From: Pedobacter frigidisoli
GTDB lineage: Bacteria > Bacteroidota > Bacteroidia > Sphingobacteriales > Sphingobacteriaceae
Direction: 5' to 3'
NCBI RefSeq assembly: GCF_004331675.1
Contig: NZ_SJSN01000003.1
Coordinates: forward strand, 186,001-250,000
DNA length: 64,000 nt
The notes under the pieces are model-generated. The model ran no database searches, was not told the DNA's origin, and saw nothing but the letters and a program-made list of their open reading frames with translations. Position 1 is the stretch's first letter; each line of letters begins with the position of its first letter. Below are positions 1 through 8,698 of this stretch, piece by piece. Made by a program: the position numbers and the translations under genes.

Positions 1-53
1 AATAATATGATAAACGGCAAGAAATCAAATTAATCTCTCGCCGCTTAATTCTT

Positions 54-1379
54 TTAATTCCCAGTTTCCAATACAATGACCTCATCATTAGGGTTAATAT
101 CTCCGATTATCGGGATATTAAGCACACCATTTTTGAGTGTTGCTTTTACAACGCTATTATCTTTTAAATAATAAGCTTTTTTAATTTTTTTAAAAGGAAA
201 ATTGTTTAGCACAATTTGTGGTTGTGCTTTAAATACATGGATAAAAAGCTTGTTTCCTTTTTTAGTGATACAACCCCAATCTTGCGGTTTAACGTAACCT
301 GCCTCGGTACCATAAATACTTTCGCCATAAACCTTCATCCATTCGCCCATTTGGCCTAATCTGCTTATAAATTCCGGTTGCACTTCTCCATTTGGCATTG
401 GCCCAATGTTTAGCAAAAGATTTGCGCCTAAACCCGCAGCTTTTGCAAGGATATGTACCAGTTCTGGCGTACTTTTATAAGAATTATCAGTTAAATTAAA
501 TCCCCAAGAACCGTTCATAGTAACGCATGCCTCAAGTGGTACTTGGGCGCTGGCCTCTTGGAAGCTTAATCCCGATTTATTTTCGCCGGGCAAATCTTGT
601 TCAAACATTTGGAAATCTTCACCAGGTAAGGGAGAATGATGGTGGTTATTTCCAATCATACATTGAGGCTGCAGTTTATGGATTAAGCCATAAATTTCAT
701 CATATTTCCAATCGATACGCGAAGTTCTATCTGCACTACCTTCGGGTGCAGTTTGGTCCCAATGGCCATCGAACCAAATGCCGCCTATTTCGCCGTAATT
801 GGTCAGCAATTCAGTAAGCTGATTTTTCATAAACTGTAAATAACTTGCGTAATCGCCGTGGCCTTTGCGACCCGTATTTTGCCCGGTTTTTCCGGTTTCA
901 TGTGGGTAATCTTCACGGCGCCAATCGAGTAATGAATAGTATAAATACAACTTAATGCCTTGTTTATGGCATTCATCGGCCATCATTTTTACAATATCCT
1001 TTTTGTAAGGCGAATTCATGATATTGAAGTCAGAATATTTGGTATCCCACATGCTAAAACCATCGTGGTGGCGAGTGATGAGCGTAATGTATTTCATGCC
1101 GGCTCCTTTCGCCATACTTACCCATTTGGCGGCATCAAAATCAATCGGGTTAAAAAATTTCTCGAGGCGGCTGTAGTTTTCTACGGTTACTTTTCGTTCA
1201 TTCATCACCCATTCGCCGCTACCAGGAATACTAAAAGGCCCCCAGTGAATGAACATCCCAAATCGTGAATCAGCAAACCACTTACGGTTTTCGAGGTTTG
1301 ATTGCGATGGAGTATAAGTTTGGGCCTCAACACTGAATGTAAGAAAGCCAAGGAAACAAAAAAGCAGAATTTTTTTCAT
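54..1379 (-). CDS. alpha-L-fucosidase, GH29
   Basis: Secreted glycoside hydrolase of 441 aa expected to release terminal alpha-L-fucose from glycans in the periplasm. Residues 1-19 form a signal peptide ending at SVEAQ. The body carries GH29 hallmarks: FGMFIHWGPFS near residue 40, RHHDGFSMWDT near 103, and GGIWFDGHWDQ near 199, in which Asp204 is the likely catalytic nucleophile. Length fits a single-domain GH29 without a C-terminal accessory domain. The start ATG gives a clean signal peptide. Downstream on the same strand direction lies the window edge; upstream lies a decayed GH29-like gene of a different subgroup, so two fucosidase-type genes once stood side by side. The family call is firm; the exact linkage specificity is inference. 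Confidence 0.93.
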   Translation of the reverse strand: MKKILLFCFLGFLTFSVEAQTYTPSQSNLENRKWFADSRFGMFIHWGPFSIPGSGEWVMNERKVTVENYSRLEKFFNPIDFDAAKWVSMAKGAGMKYITLITRHHDGFSMWDTKYSDFNIMNSPYKKDIVKMMADECHKQGIKLYLYYSLLDWRREDYPHETGKTGQNTGRKGHGDYASYLQFMKNQLTELLTNYGEIGGIWFDGHWDQTAPEGSADRTSRIDWKYDEIYGLIHKLQPQCMIGNNHHHSPLPGEDFQMFEQDLPGENKSGLSFQEASAQVPLEACVTMNGSWGFNLTDNSYKSTPELVHILAKAAGLGANLLLNIGPMPNGEVQPEFISRLGQMGEWMKVYGESIYGTEAGYVKPQDWGCITKKGNKLFIHVFKAQPQIVLNNFPFKKIKKAYYLKDNSVVKATLKNGVLNIPIIGDINPNDEVIVLETGN

Positions 1380-1505
1380 GTTTATAGTTTTAAAGAATTA
1401 GATAGCATGATAATAAATTAACATTAAAGCTAAATAATTTATGATGCTGATTATTGATAATAAAATAAGACTTAACCATTTCCGTTAACGCTTATTATTT
1501 AGTTA

Positions 1506-2930
1506 TCATTGTTTGTATAAACCAAACTCTGAAATAGTTGAGTTTAGCCGGGATGAAATAATGCGTAAACGAACTTCCTTAGCCTTAACAGGATTAAAGC
1601 GCAATAACCTTTTTATAGCCAACGGTTGTGCCTTCAGTTGCCTTTTTCCATACGCTACCAACTTTGTATTCTAACACAAATTTTTCTATCCTTTACCCTA
1701 TAGTTATATTTTCCTGTAGGGAAAAAACATCAAAAGTCTCGGTTTTTTTAAGGTTGAGGGTTGTAGTTGCAGTTGCATCTTTAGCTGCAGCAATGTGATT
1801 GGTTTTATGAACTCCATCTAAAATAGCCACCCCTTTTTACCATTGCTGGTTGTTATGGTTGCTCCCTTTGCCAAGTTAGTGGCAAATATTTTGTGGCGCT
1901 TAGCTGTCCATTGTTGTAAAACCATAATGTCGTTCTTATTGATCTGTCCTATATTATCTGGCGGAATATTCAATAAAAGTACGCTGTTTCGGCCTACAGA
2001 TGAGAAATAAATATCCATCAGTTTATCCACACTTTTTATTTTATCATCTTGCTCGGCATGCCAAAACCAGCCATCTCGGATAGACACACAGCTTCTGCAG
2101 GATACCAAACCAATCCTTTTGATTTTAGGACTTCTTTCCGGCTCCCTAAATCTTCGGCAGTTTTATCGCCCACTGGCGAAAAAGCAACATCTTTTTGAGA
2201 ATTATCGGCAATTTTTTGAAGCATATTATCATCAGCAGGAATTACGCTCCACTCGCTTTCTCGTCCATAACCATTTTCGGTACCCACCCAACGTACATCA
2301 GGCCCCATGATTGCAATAGTTGCCGCAGGTTGCAATTTACGGATAAGTGCATACCACCCATCAAAATTATATTCTTGCTTTTTATCGTTTGCACCCATAC
2401 CATAAGCACCATCAAACCAAACCTCATCTATTTTTCCATATTGCGTAAGTAGCTCGGTTAATTGGTTCATAAAATGTTTATCGTAAGGTTCGCCTAAACC
2501 ATAATTTTTATTGTTTCTATCCCATGGGGATAAATAAACACCGAAACCCAAGCCATATTCTTTACAAGCATAGGCAACTTCTTTTACCACATCGCCCTTA
2601 CCATCTTTCCATAGACTGTTTTTTACGCTATGCTCAGTGTATTTACTTGGCCAAAGGCAAAATCCATCGTGGTGTTTAGTAGTTAAAATTAACTTTTTAA
2701 AACCGGCTTGTTTCATCGTTCGAACCCATTGGCGGGTATCTAAATTTGTTAGATTAAAAACCTTTTTATCTTCAGTGCCATCGCCCCACTCTTTATTGGT
2801 AAAAGTGTTTACACCGAAGTGAAAAAATGCGGTAAGCTCTAATTGTTGCCAACGCAATTGCCTTGCCGAAGGGGTAACGGTTGCCGCTTTGCGGATAATG
2901 TCTCTATAGCTATCGCTGGATATAATGGCG
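1506..2930 (-). pseudogene. decayed GH29-like fucosidase with C-terminal domain
   Basis: Remnant of a second GH29 enzyme, of the longer type with a C-terminal discoidin-like part. The N-terminal piece reads RQLRWQQLELTAFFHFGVNT, then KHHDGFCLWPSKYTEHS and EVWFDGAYG, all typical of the family. A single missing base near 2090, after WYPAE, moves the frame; the next frame continues with CVSIRDGWFWHAEQDD and SVLLLNIPPD. Further stops follow GKKGWLF (near 1818) and ITIG. The C-terminal text RIEKFVLEYKVGSVWKKA and then VKAKEVRLRI and STISEFGLY can be read down to a stop at 1506 after another shift. There is no signal peptide: the 5' end runs into a sigma-factor fragment. The product is almost certainly inactive. 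Confidence 0.85.
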
Positions 2931-3149
2931 ATTCGGTGTAGATGATTGCTCGTTTTTCCCAAATTTTCGAAAACGATTTTGCAAAAGTTCTTTAGCAACC
3001 TCCCGATTTTTCACTATGTGCAAAATGTTGGCAAAAAGCTCCGTACTATATTGCTGATAAAGCAAATCGAAAGCAGCAACACTTCCTTTGGTAAGCTGTA
3101 AAACAAGCAGCGCATTATCAACCCTATTATTAACTATCTGTTCGCTCAT
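2931..3149 (-). pseudogene. 5' fragment of an ECF sigma factor
   Basis: About 58 codons from the ATG at 3149 match region 2 of the Bacteroidota ECF sigma factors, with AAFDLLYQQYSTELFANILH and REVAKELLQ. A one-base deletion near 2975 then breaks the frame; the expected continuation SFSKIWEKRAII is found in another frame. After that the similarity stops, and within a few codons the sequence becomes the GH29 remnant. Regions 3 and 4 are absent (a full protein would be about 190 aa). ECF sigma factors in this phylum often control SusCD loci, so this may be left over from a lost regulatory pair; that is inference. Confidence 0.75.
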
Positions 3150-3270
3150 AACTAAGCATTTGGGTAATAGTGTAAACTTCAATTATAAGGGATGATTACA
3201 ATTGAAGTTTAAAGTTAAAATTTTTGACCGTATCCGATTAAAAATAAAACATGATTTTCTAACTGCTCAG

Positions 3271-4962
3271 TTAATCTAGCGAAGCTGTAGCCTTGGTGGG
3301 TTTTCCAATAACCTTATAATTTCCATCGCCTTTTAAAATGGCCAGCATTTGAGGTTGATTAGTGAATAGGTTTTTCGCTGCAGCTAACTCTTTATCGTAT
3401 TGGAAACTCTGTTCTATTCTACCTTTTTCGTAAAAATAACGACTAACAATCTGCGTTTCTAAAACTCTTTTAATCTCTGCTTTGTGCGTAGCCAAATCTG
3501 TTTTTTTAGATGAGGTTAACTTGTTCCTCAGGTTTTCCAAATCGCTCTTAACCTCTCCTGATTTATTTTCCTTTTCGGCCTCTACACGAAGATCGGCAAG
3601 CAATCTTTCCGTGCGACTTAAATAACTTAAATCCTTATCGGCAAGTGCACCCGAAAATGTATTGTAATCTGCATCGCTTAATTGAAATGTTTTTGCCGAG
3701 GTTAAACTTGGTTTTTCTTTTTTGTATTGATTAGCATAGCTGAAGAACAAGTTTTTAGTCAGCATGGAAATTGTAATCGGACTAAGTTTTTCGCCACTAA
3801 CCACCACATCTGGATACACGCCATTTCCGCTGTAAACGTTTCTTCCAGCTTTGGTTTGGTACATTACCATTGTAGAATCGGCGAAACGTTCTGCCGATCC
3901 ATCCGCATTTTTATGGGCGTAATCCAACTTTTGAATACATCTTCCCGATGGGGTGTAATATTTCGCAACCGTAACCTTAACCAAACTGTTATACGGCAGG
4001 TTAAAGGTTTGTTGAACCAGACCCTTGCCATAACTGCGTTGGCCGATTACAATACCTCGATCTAAATCTTGAAGTGAGCCAGCAACAATTTCTGATGCCG
4101 ATGCAGAATTTCCATTTACCAAAACTACGAGCGGAAGGGTTGGCGCAATAGGAGCTGCAAATGTTTTATAGGTAATTGTTTTCTCTACGTTCTTACCTTT
4201 TTGGGTAACTACCAATTGATCTTTACCAATGAAAAGATTAACGATTTTAACCGCTTCCTGTAAAATACCACCACCGTTATTTCTTAAATCCAACACAACG
4301 CCTTTTGGGTTTTCCTTTTGTATGGCAACTAAAGCATCCTTAACTTCCTGACCAGAGTTCTCAAGGAATTTATCTAATTTAATGTAGCCAATTCCATCTC
4401 CAACCATTCCAGAATAGGAAACATTTGGTTGCTTTATTTCTTCCCTGATTAATTTTTTGGTGATTTCCTTTCCCTCTCTTATTACCAGTAAATCAACCGC
4501 GGTTCCTTTTGGTCCACGTAAAAGCTGACTAACCTCTACCCTATCTTTACCCTTTAAGGCGATGCCGTTAATACTAACCAGCTGATCGCCAGGCTTTACA
4601 TCACTTTTATTTGCAGGATAGCCCTCGCTTACATCGTTTACAAATAATTTTCCATCGATAAATACGGTACTAGCTCCAATTCCGCCATATTGTGTACTCA
4701 CGTATTTCAGTTTATAATCCTCAATTTCAGATTCTGGAACGTATTCGGTGTACGGATCAAGGCTATCCAGCATGGCATCAATACCCGTCTTCATCAACTG
4801 TGGTGCATTGGTATCATCAACATAATTAATATTGATTTCCTTGTACAGGGAAGCGAAAATATCAAGGTTTTTAGAAACCAAAAATAAATCTTCCTTAAAT
4901 GAAAAGGATATAACAGCAACGCCAAATACAATTGCAATAAGGCTATATTTAAGTTTATTCAT
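3271..4962 (-). CDS. C-terminal processing peptidase, S41 family
   Basis: Envelope serine protease of the Prc/CtpA family, 563 aa. An N-terminal hydrophobic segment (residues 6-22) is a signal or anchor. A PDZ domain spans about 85-165 (YGGIGAS, VKPGDQLVSING). The S41 domain follows, with VLDLRNNGGG near 223, NGNSASASE with the likely nucleophile Ser288, and QRSYGKGLVQ with Lys313 as general base; the 25-residue Ser-Lys spacing is that of the family. A C-terminal region of about 170 residues, charged and helical, is typical of the Bacteroidota versions. It stands alone, with a -7 box TACTTTTG at 5039-5046. It probably trims C termini of envelope proteins; its substrates cannot be told. Confidence 0.93.
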   Translation of the reverse strand: MNKLKYSLIAIVFGVAVISFSFKEDLFLVSKNLDIFASLYKEININYVDDTNAPQLMKTGIDAMLDSLDPYTEYVPESEIEDYKLKYVSTQYGGIGASTVFIDGKLFVNDVSEGYPANKSDVKPGDQLVSINGIALKGKDRVEVSQLLRGPKGTAVDLLVIREGKEITKKLIREEIKQPNVSYSGMVGDGIGYIKLDKFLENSGQEVKDALVAIQKENPKGVVLDLRNNGGGILQEAVKIVNLFIGKDQLVVTQKGKNVEKTITYKTFAAPIAPTLPLVVLVNGNSASASEIVAGSLQDLDRGIVIGQRSYGKGLVQQTFNLPYNSLVKVTVAKYYTPSGRCIQKLDYAHKNADGSAERFADSTMVMYQTKAGRNVYSGNGVYPDVVVSGEKLSPITISMLTKNLFFSYANQYKKEKPSLTSAKTFQLSDADYNTFSGALADKDLSYLSRTERLLADLRVEAEKENKSGEVKSDLENLRNKLTSSKKTDLATHKAEIKRVLETQIVSRYFYEKGRIEQSFQYDKELAAAKNLFTNQPQMLAILKGDGNYKVIGKPTKATASLD

Positions 4963-5038
4963 TCCCTGTATTTTTTAATCCCGAAAGGAGCAAGCTAAAG
5001 AAAATACTTGTCTGTTGGGTGGTTTTTCTCTATTAGTA

Positions 5039-5046
5039 CAAAAGTA
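5039..5046 (-). promoter_or_regulatory. -7 promoter box TACTTTTG for the S41 protease
   Basis: Read on the minus strand this is a perfect match to the Bacteroidota -7 consensus TAnnTTTG. It sits about 77 bp before the protease ATG at 4962, giving a leader of roughly 70 nt. Confidence 0.6.
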
Positions 5047-5142
5047 AATGTGCAAAAAGGGTTAAATATTAGGAATAGCCTATTAGGGCTGGGCGTAAAT
5101 TAAGCGTTACGCTAAATAGGAATAGGGGCTCTGGGAAGTTAA

Positions 5143-5358
5143 TTAAAGTCTATTCCCTTTTGTATCGGCTAATGCTTTTTGGATGGTAAACTCGATATAG
5201 GTACGATCGCGTTTAACCAAACGCATTAAATCTTCAATCAACTGATCTTCCTTACCTGGAGCAAAATCTAAAGGTTCGTTGGCAAGGTCGCGGTATTTAC
5301 GTAAGAACTTAGTCTTTACCTTAAATGCATTTTCTGATGTAAGTTGAAAATTAGCCAT
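5143..5358 (-). CDS. small conserved-looking hypothetical protein
   Basis: A 71-aa charged protein beginning MANFQLTSENAFKVKTKFLR and containing DLIEDLMRLVKRDR-like helical text; soluble, no signal peptide or membrane segment. I do not recognise a named family. The start is placed at the ATG at 5358: an in-frame TTG at 5379 lies inside a perfect -7 box (5377-5384) and so cannot be translated from that promoter. The protein is rich in Lys, Arg, Glu and Asp and looks all-helical. It stands between the protease gene and a divergent outer membrane protein gene. Function unknown. Confidence 0.7.
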   Translation of the reverse strand: MANFQLTSENAFKVKTKFLRKYRDLANEPLDFAPGKEDQLIEDLMRLVKRDRTYIEFTIQKALADTKGNRL

Positions 5359-5376
5359 AGCAGATTTTATTTGATG

Positions 5377-5384
5377 CAAAAGTA
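5377..5384 (-). promoter_or_regulatory. -7 promoter box TACTTTTG for the 71-aa gene
   Basis: Perfect TAnnTTTG match on the minus strand. The expected transcript start near 5370 leaves a leader of about 12 nt before the ATG at 5358. Confidence 0.6.
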
Positions 5385-5530
5385 AAAAATATTTGCTCAG
5401 CTTTCACCTTTTTATCTCTTCTGATGAAAAAAGCTTTGTTCAGAAAAATCCATTTTGCACGATAATTGTGTTAAAACGGCGTTATGAAATCTAATCAGGT
5501 ATCAAGGCCTAGTATTTTAAACTAAAAATT

Positions 5531-6133
5531 ATGAAAAAAATCATCCTATCTATTGTTTTCCTAGCGACATGCTGGGCAACATCCCAAGCACAAACCTTTA
5601 ATTTAGGTATTAAGGCCGGTGTAAATTTAGCTAAGATTAATGCAGATTTTGCAAGTGAGGAAAATCGATTAGGCTACCAAATTGGCGCTTGGGCACGTAT
5701 TGGCGGTGCCAGTTTTTATGTACAGCCAGAGGCCTATATTGGCAGCAAAGGCAATAAATTTATCAGCGTTACCCAAAACAATGGCAATGAGGTTGCTGCA
5801 GAAGGCAAGGTAAAATTTACCACATTAGATGTTCCAGTGTTATTTGGAACCAAGTTCGGCGCCAAAAACTTAAACTTCCGTGTAATGGCTGGACCAGTTA
5901 TTTCTTTTGTTTTGGATGAAAATTCTAGTTTCAGTTCTGCTTACCAACAGGCAACAGATTTCGATAATTATAAAGACCAAGCTTTTGGAGTACAAGCCGG
6001 TGCTGGTGTAGATGTTGGTGCGATTTCGGTTGACTTACGTTACGAAGCTGGATTATCAAATATCAGCAAAAGCGAAAAGTATAGCCAAAAGCCAAACTTA
6101 TTTCAGCTGAGTTTAGGGTTTAAGATATTGTAA
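5531..6133 (+). CDS. outer membrane beta-barrel protein (PorT-like)
   Basis: A 200-aa secreted protein with a signal peptide cleaved after TSQAQ (about residue 21). The mature part has alternating hydrophobic strands and glycine-rich turns: NLGIKAGVNLAKI at the start, FYVQPEAYIGSKG, FRVMAGPVISFVL, QAGAGVDVGAISVDLRYEAG, and a last strand ending LFQLSLGFKIL. The C-terminal aromatic/hydrophobic strand fits an outer membrane barrel of about eight strands, as in the PorT/OmpA-barrel group. It is a single gene, followed by a strong terminator hairpin. Its job (structure, adhesion or small-molecule passage) cannot be told. Confidence 0.82.
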   Translation: MKKIILSIVFLATCWATSQAQTFNLGIKAGVNLAKINADFASEENRLGYQIGAWARIGGASFYVQPEAYIGSKGNKFISVTQNNGNEVAAEGKVKFTTLDVPVLFGTKFGAKNLNFRVMAGPVISFVLDENSSFSSAYQQATDFDNYKDQAFGVQAGAGVDVGAISVDLRYEAGLSNISKSEKYSQKPNLFQLSLGFKIL

Positions 6134-6152
6134 GAAATTAGTGGAAATAAAA

Positions 6153-6180
6153 AAACCAAGTCAGCGAACTGACTTGGTTT
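6153..6180. terminator. bidirectional intrinsic terminator
   Basis: Perfect inverted repeat AAACCAAGTCAG with a short GCGAA-type loop, flanked by A-run and T-run. It lies between the convergent barrel-protein gene and the DUF4397 gene and can serve both strands. Confidence 0.8.
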
Positions 6181-6257
6181 TAAAACCGAGACAGGTTTTA
6201 GTTTAAGAGGCTGTTATGAAGATGTTATTCTACTTAGCGTTTTATGGAAGTAATCTT

Positions 6258-7058
6258 TTATCTAATTAAAAAGAAAGAAACGTAAGGTCTTCTTGGTGCT
6301 GTTGTAATGCCGCTATAGCCACTTGCAAAAATAGTATACACCCGCTGATTTAAAAATGTGCTGGCGCTTGTATAGTTAGCCAAAACCGTAGCTGTGGTAA
6401 TTGCAGCTCCTGCAGGTCTAACTTTCCAGGTTTTAGATTGGGCCGCTCGGAGTTTAATCTCGTTGGTAGTGTTCAAATAATTAACATTCCCAGCAAGAAG
6501 TGAGTCTTTTGTATTATCTGTAGCGCTCGTTCCATAGTATAAATCTACAGCCGGAACGTTCGGCATTAAATTGATGAATCTGTATTTGCAATAAGCAGTA
6601 TCTGGTCTGACAAAACTTTCCTCGGTTAGAACGCTCTTAGTAGTCGCTGCAGTATCGGTAATATGTGCAACGTAATTTTTTCCAGCAGCAATTTGGAATG
6701 TTGTAGAATAAAGAACTAAGGAATCTGTACCATCATCTTTCTTTTTAGGAAGAACGATAGAAAGTTTTAAACTTCCTGGCATCACCGCCAAAAAATCTGC
6801 TGTAGAACTTCCCCCTGTATTGTACCCTCCACCTGGAAACGGTGTGCGTGCTGTAATTACGCTACTAACTCTTTTATCGTTTATCTTAATAGCAATAGCA
6901 CGATTATTATAGTAGTAAGAGGCATAATTAACCTTTAGGAGCGCTTCATCACCAGTTAATTTTACTGTATCACCATAATCTAAAACGTTCTTTGTACAGC
7001 CAGCCAATGCTAAAACAGCAAATAGGCAGCCAAATAATTTTGAAAATATCTTCATCAT
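6258..7058 (-). CDS. DUF4397-like lipoprotein downstream of SusCD
   Basis: A 266-aa lipoprotein. The signal peptide ends in a lipobox LALAGC with the lipidated Cys near residue 21. The mature part has repeated beta-rich stretches (ALLKVNYASYYYNNRAIAI; PGSLKLSIVLP; GKNYVAHITDT; YRFINLMPNVPAVDLYYG) that resemble DUF4397 domains in the pattern 'residue-rich in Ala/Val, then VDLYxG'. It is the last gene of a three-gene unit with susD (gap 21 bp) and susC. By position it is probably an accessory surface lipoprotein (SusE/F-like position) that helps bind the imported ligand. The domain assignment is by pattern; the substrate is unknown. Confidence 0.75.
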   Translation of the reverse strand: MMKIFSKLFGCLFAVLALAGCTKNVLDYGDTVKLTGDEALLKVNYASYYYNNRAIAIKINDKRVSSVITARTPFPGGGYNTGGSSTADFLAVMPGSLKLSIVLPKKKDDGTDSLVLYSTTFQIAAGKNYVAHITDTAATTKSVLTEESFVRPDTAYCKYRFINLMPNVPAVDLYYGTSATDNTKDSLLAGNVNYLNTTNEIKLRAAQSKTWKVRPAGAAITTATVLANYTSASTFLNQRVYTIFASGYSGITTAPRRPYVSFFLIR

Positions 7059-7079
7059 AATTAAATTTATAGTTAAAAA

Positions 7080-8690
7080 TTATGGTTGGCTAAACCAAGT
7101 TTCTTTCGTCATGTAATCTACATCGAGCCCACCCCACTTTTTCAACTCTTCAGTATTCCAAACGTATTCTGAATTGTATCTAGGTCTGAAACGATATGCG
7201 TATTTCCCCCCCAATAATAGGTCTGCTGTTGGAATTTGATAAAATTGTCTAAAAACTGTTGCGCTATAATGGTATTTTCTAATGTCGGACCATTGCTCTA
7301 AGCCAGCCCAACCCCACTGGGCAATATATTTCTGCCCCATAATATCTGCCAGGGTTAATGTTGCAGCACTTTGAGCAACTTCTGATGAAGCTAGATAGGC
7401 ATTGATCTCTAAATCCGTTATTATTGGATCTGGTGTTTTAGAAGCCCTTCCGTATGTATTACAAAAAACCATGTGCCCCAAAATACCTGCTCTGTAAGCC
7501 GTATACGCATCAGTAGTTTTTCCTTGTAAGAACAAAGCCTCGGCTTTTGTAAACTGCAGCTGGGAATAGGTCATTATCGGATACCTTGCAGCATCAGCAT
7601 ATATATATTTACCATTGTAATTTGTTGCCCCAGCGGGAATAGAGCCAAATACAATTGGCAAACCAGATGTGCTACTGCCTTGTGTGGGAACACCTGCTAT
7701 ATATCTACCTAAAGTTGCGGTTGCTGTGCTTGCGGGTAACATTCTACTTATACGTGGATCGATAGAACTTGTTGGGTTTGTGGTTGGAATCCCCCTAACA
7801 CCACCAGCAAGATAATTTAAAATTGTGGTAGAGATTCGCCCATAGTATGTTGCGGATGTACCCGATGTATTAATGTAACCAAGTGTAGGCCCGAAAGGAT
7901 TTGTATCATCTGTACTTGCAGCAGAAAAATATACCGTAGCAGATTCAGATTCATCTGCAAAAGATAAGTTGGTATATTTTAATACGCTATCAGCATATTG
8001 GGTTTTGAACTCTGGTTTGTTTACCAAATGACTATATTGTAAAGCATAGATTGCATAAACAAATTTTCTCCATTTAGGCATATTCCCTTTATAAATACCA
8101 TCTCCAGTAATACTTGCTAGCTGGGTAGAATAATCCAGCGGGCTCTTCATATTAGAATACTTGATAGATTGCTCACAATAAAACCTAACTTTTGCATAAA
8201 CATCAGGTTGATCATGATAGGGAAACTTCAACATACCTGGCGTAAAAGCTTCGTCAAGTATTATTGGCCCGTACAAATCTGTTGTTTGTTGGTAAGCCCA
8301 TGCTTTTATCGCATAGCCAATAGCAGCATATTCATACTTTTGGTTGGCAACTGCATCATTAATCAAGTTTTCTAAATTTAAACCAAGATCAACATAGGTC
8401 ATCCTCCAAATCACACCGCCATTATCACTTGAACGTACAAAAGTATGTTTTTCGCTAGAAATTGAACCATCATCAGTAGATGCACCAATAAGGTTTTGGG
8501 TAATTTTCCATATAAAACGATAGTCTTGCGAAGTACCATTTGTCATTTGAAAAAGAATTGGTGGAAGAAGCAATTCTGCTTTACTGGTTTGAGGCACAGC
8601 TGGATTTGTATTAATATCCAGGTATTTCTTACAGCCTCCCATAATTAGTAATATTGCCGTAGCAATAAATAATTTATATAAGTTCTTCAT
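7080..8690 (-). CDS. SusD/RagB-family surface lipoprotein (SusD-like_2 type)
   Basis: A 536-aa lipoprotein, lipobox LLIMGGC with Cys near residue 20 followed by KKYLDINTNPA, a typical SusD opening. The body has the TPR-like helices of the SusD-like_2 branch (AAIGYAIKAWAYQQTTDLYG; QLQFTKAEALFLQGKTTDAY) and the closing part QWGWAGLEQWSDIRKYHY. It caps the SusC barrel encoded just upstream (gap 8 bp) and delivers ligand to it. This branch of SusD is found in many loci whose ligand is not obvious, so the substrate is left open. Confidence 0.92.
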   Translation of the reverse strand: MKNLYKLFIATAILLIMGGCKKYLDINTNPAVPQTSKAELLLPPILFQMTNGTSQDYRFIWKITQNLIGASTDDGSISSEKHTFVRSSDNGGVIWRMTYVDLGLNLENLINDAVANQKYEYAAIGYAIKAWAYQQTTDLYGPIILDEAFTPGMLKFPYHDQPDVYAKVRFYCEQSIKYSNMKSPLDYSTQLASITGDGIYKGNMPKWRKFVYAIYALQYSHLVNKPEFKTQYADSVLKYTNLSFADESESATVYFSAASTDDTNPFGPTLGYINTSGTSATYYGRISTTILNYLAGGVRGIPTTNPTSSIDPRISRMLPASTATATLGRYIAGVPTQGSSTSGLPIVFGSIPAGATNYNGKYIYADAARYPIMTYSQLQFTKAEALFLQGKTTDAYTAYRAGILGHMVFCNTYGRASKTPDPIITDLEINAYLASSEVAQSAATLTLADIMGQKYIAQWGWAGLEQWSDIRKYHYSATVFRQFYQIPTADLLLGGKYAYRFRPRYNSEYVWNTEELKKWGGLDVDYMTKETWFSQP

Positions 8691-8698
8691 CTTGATAA

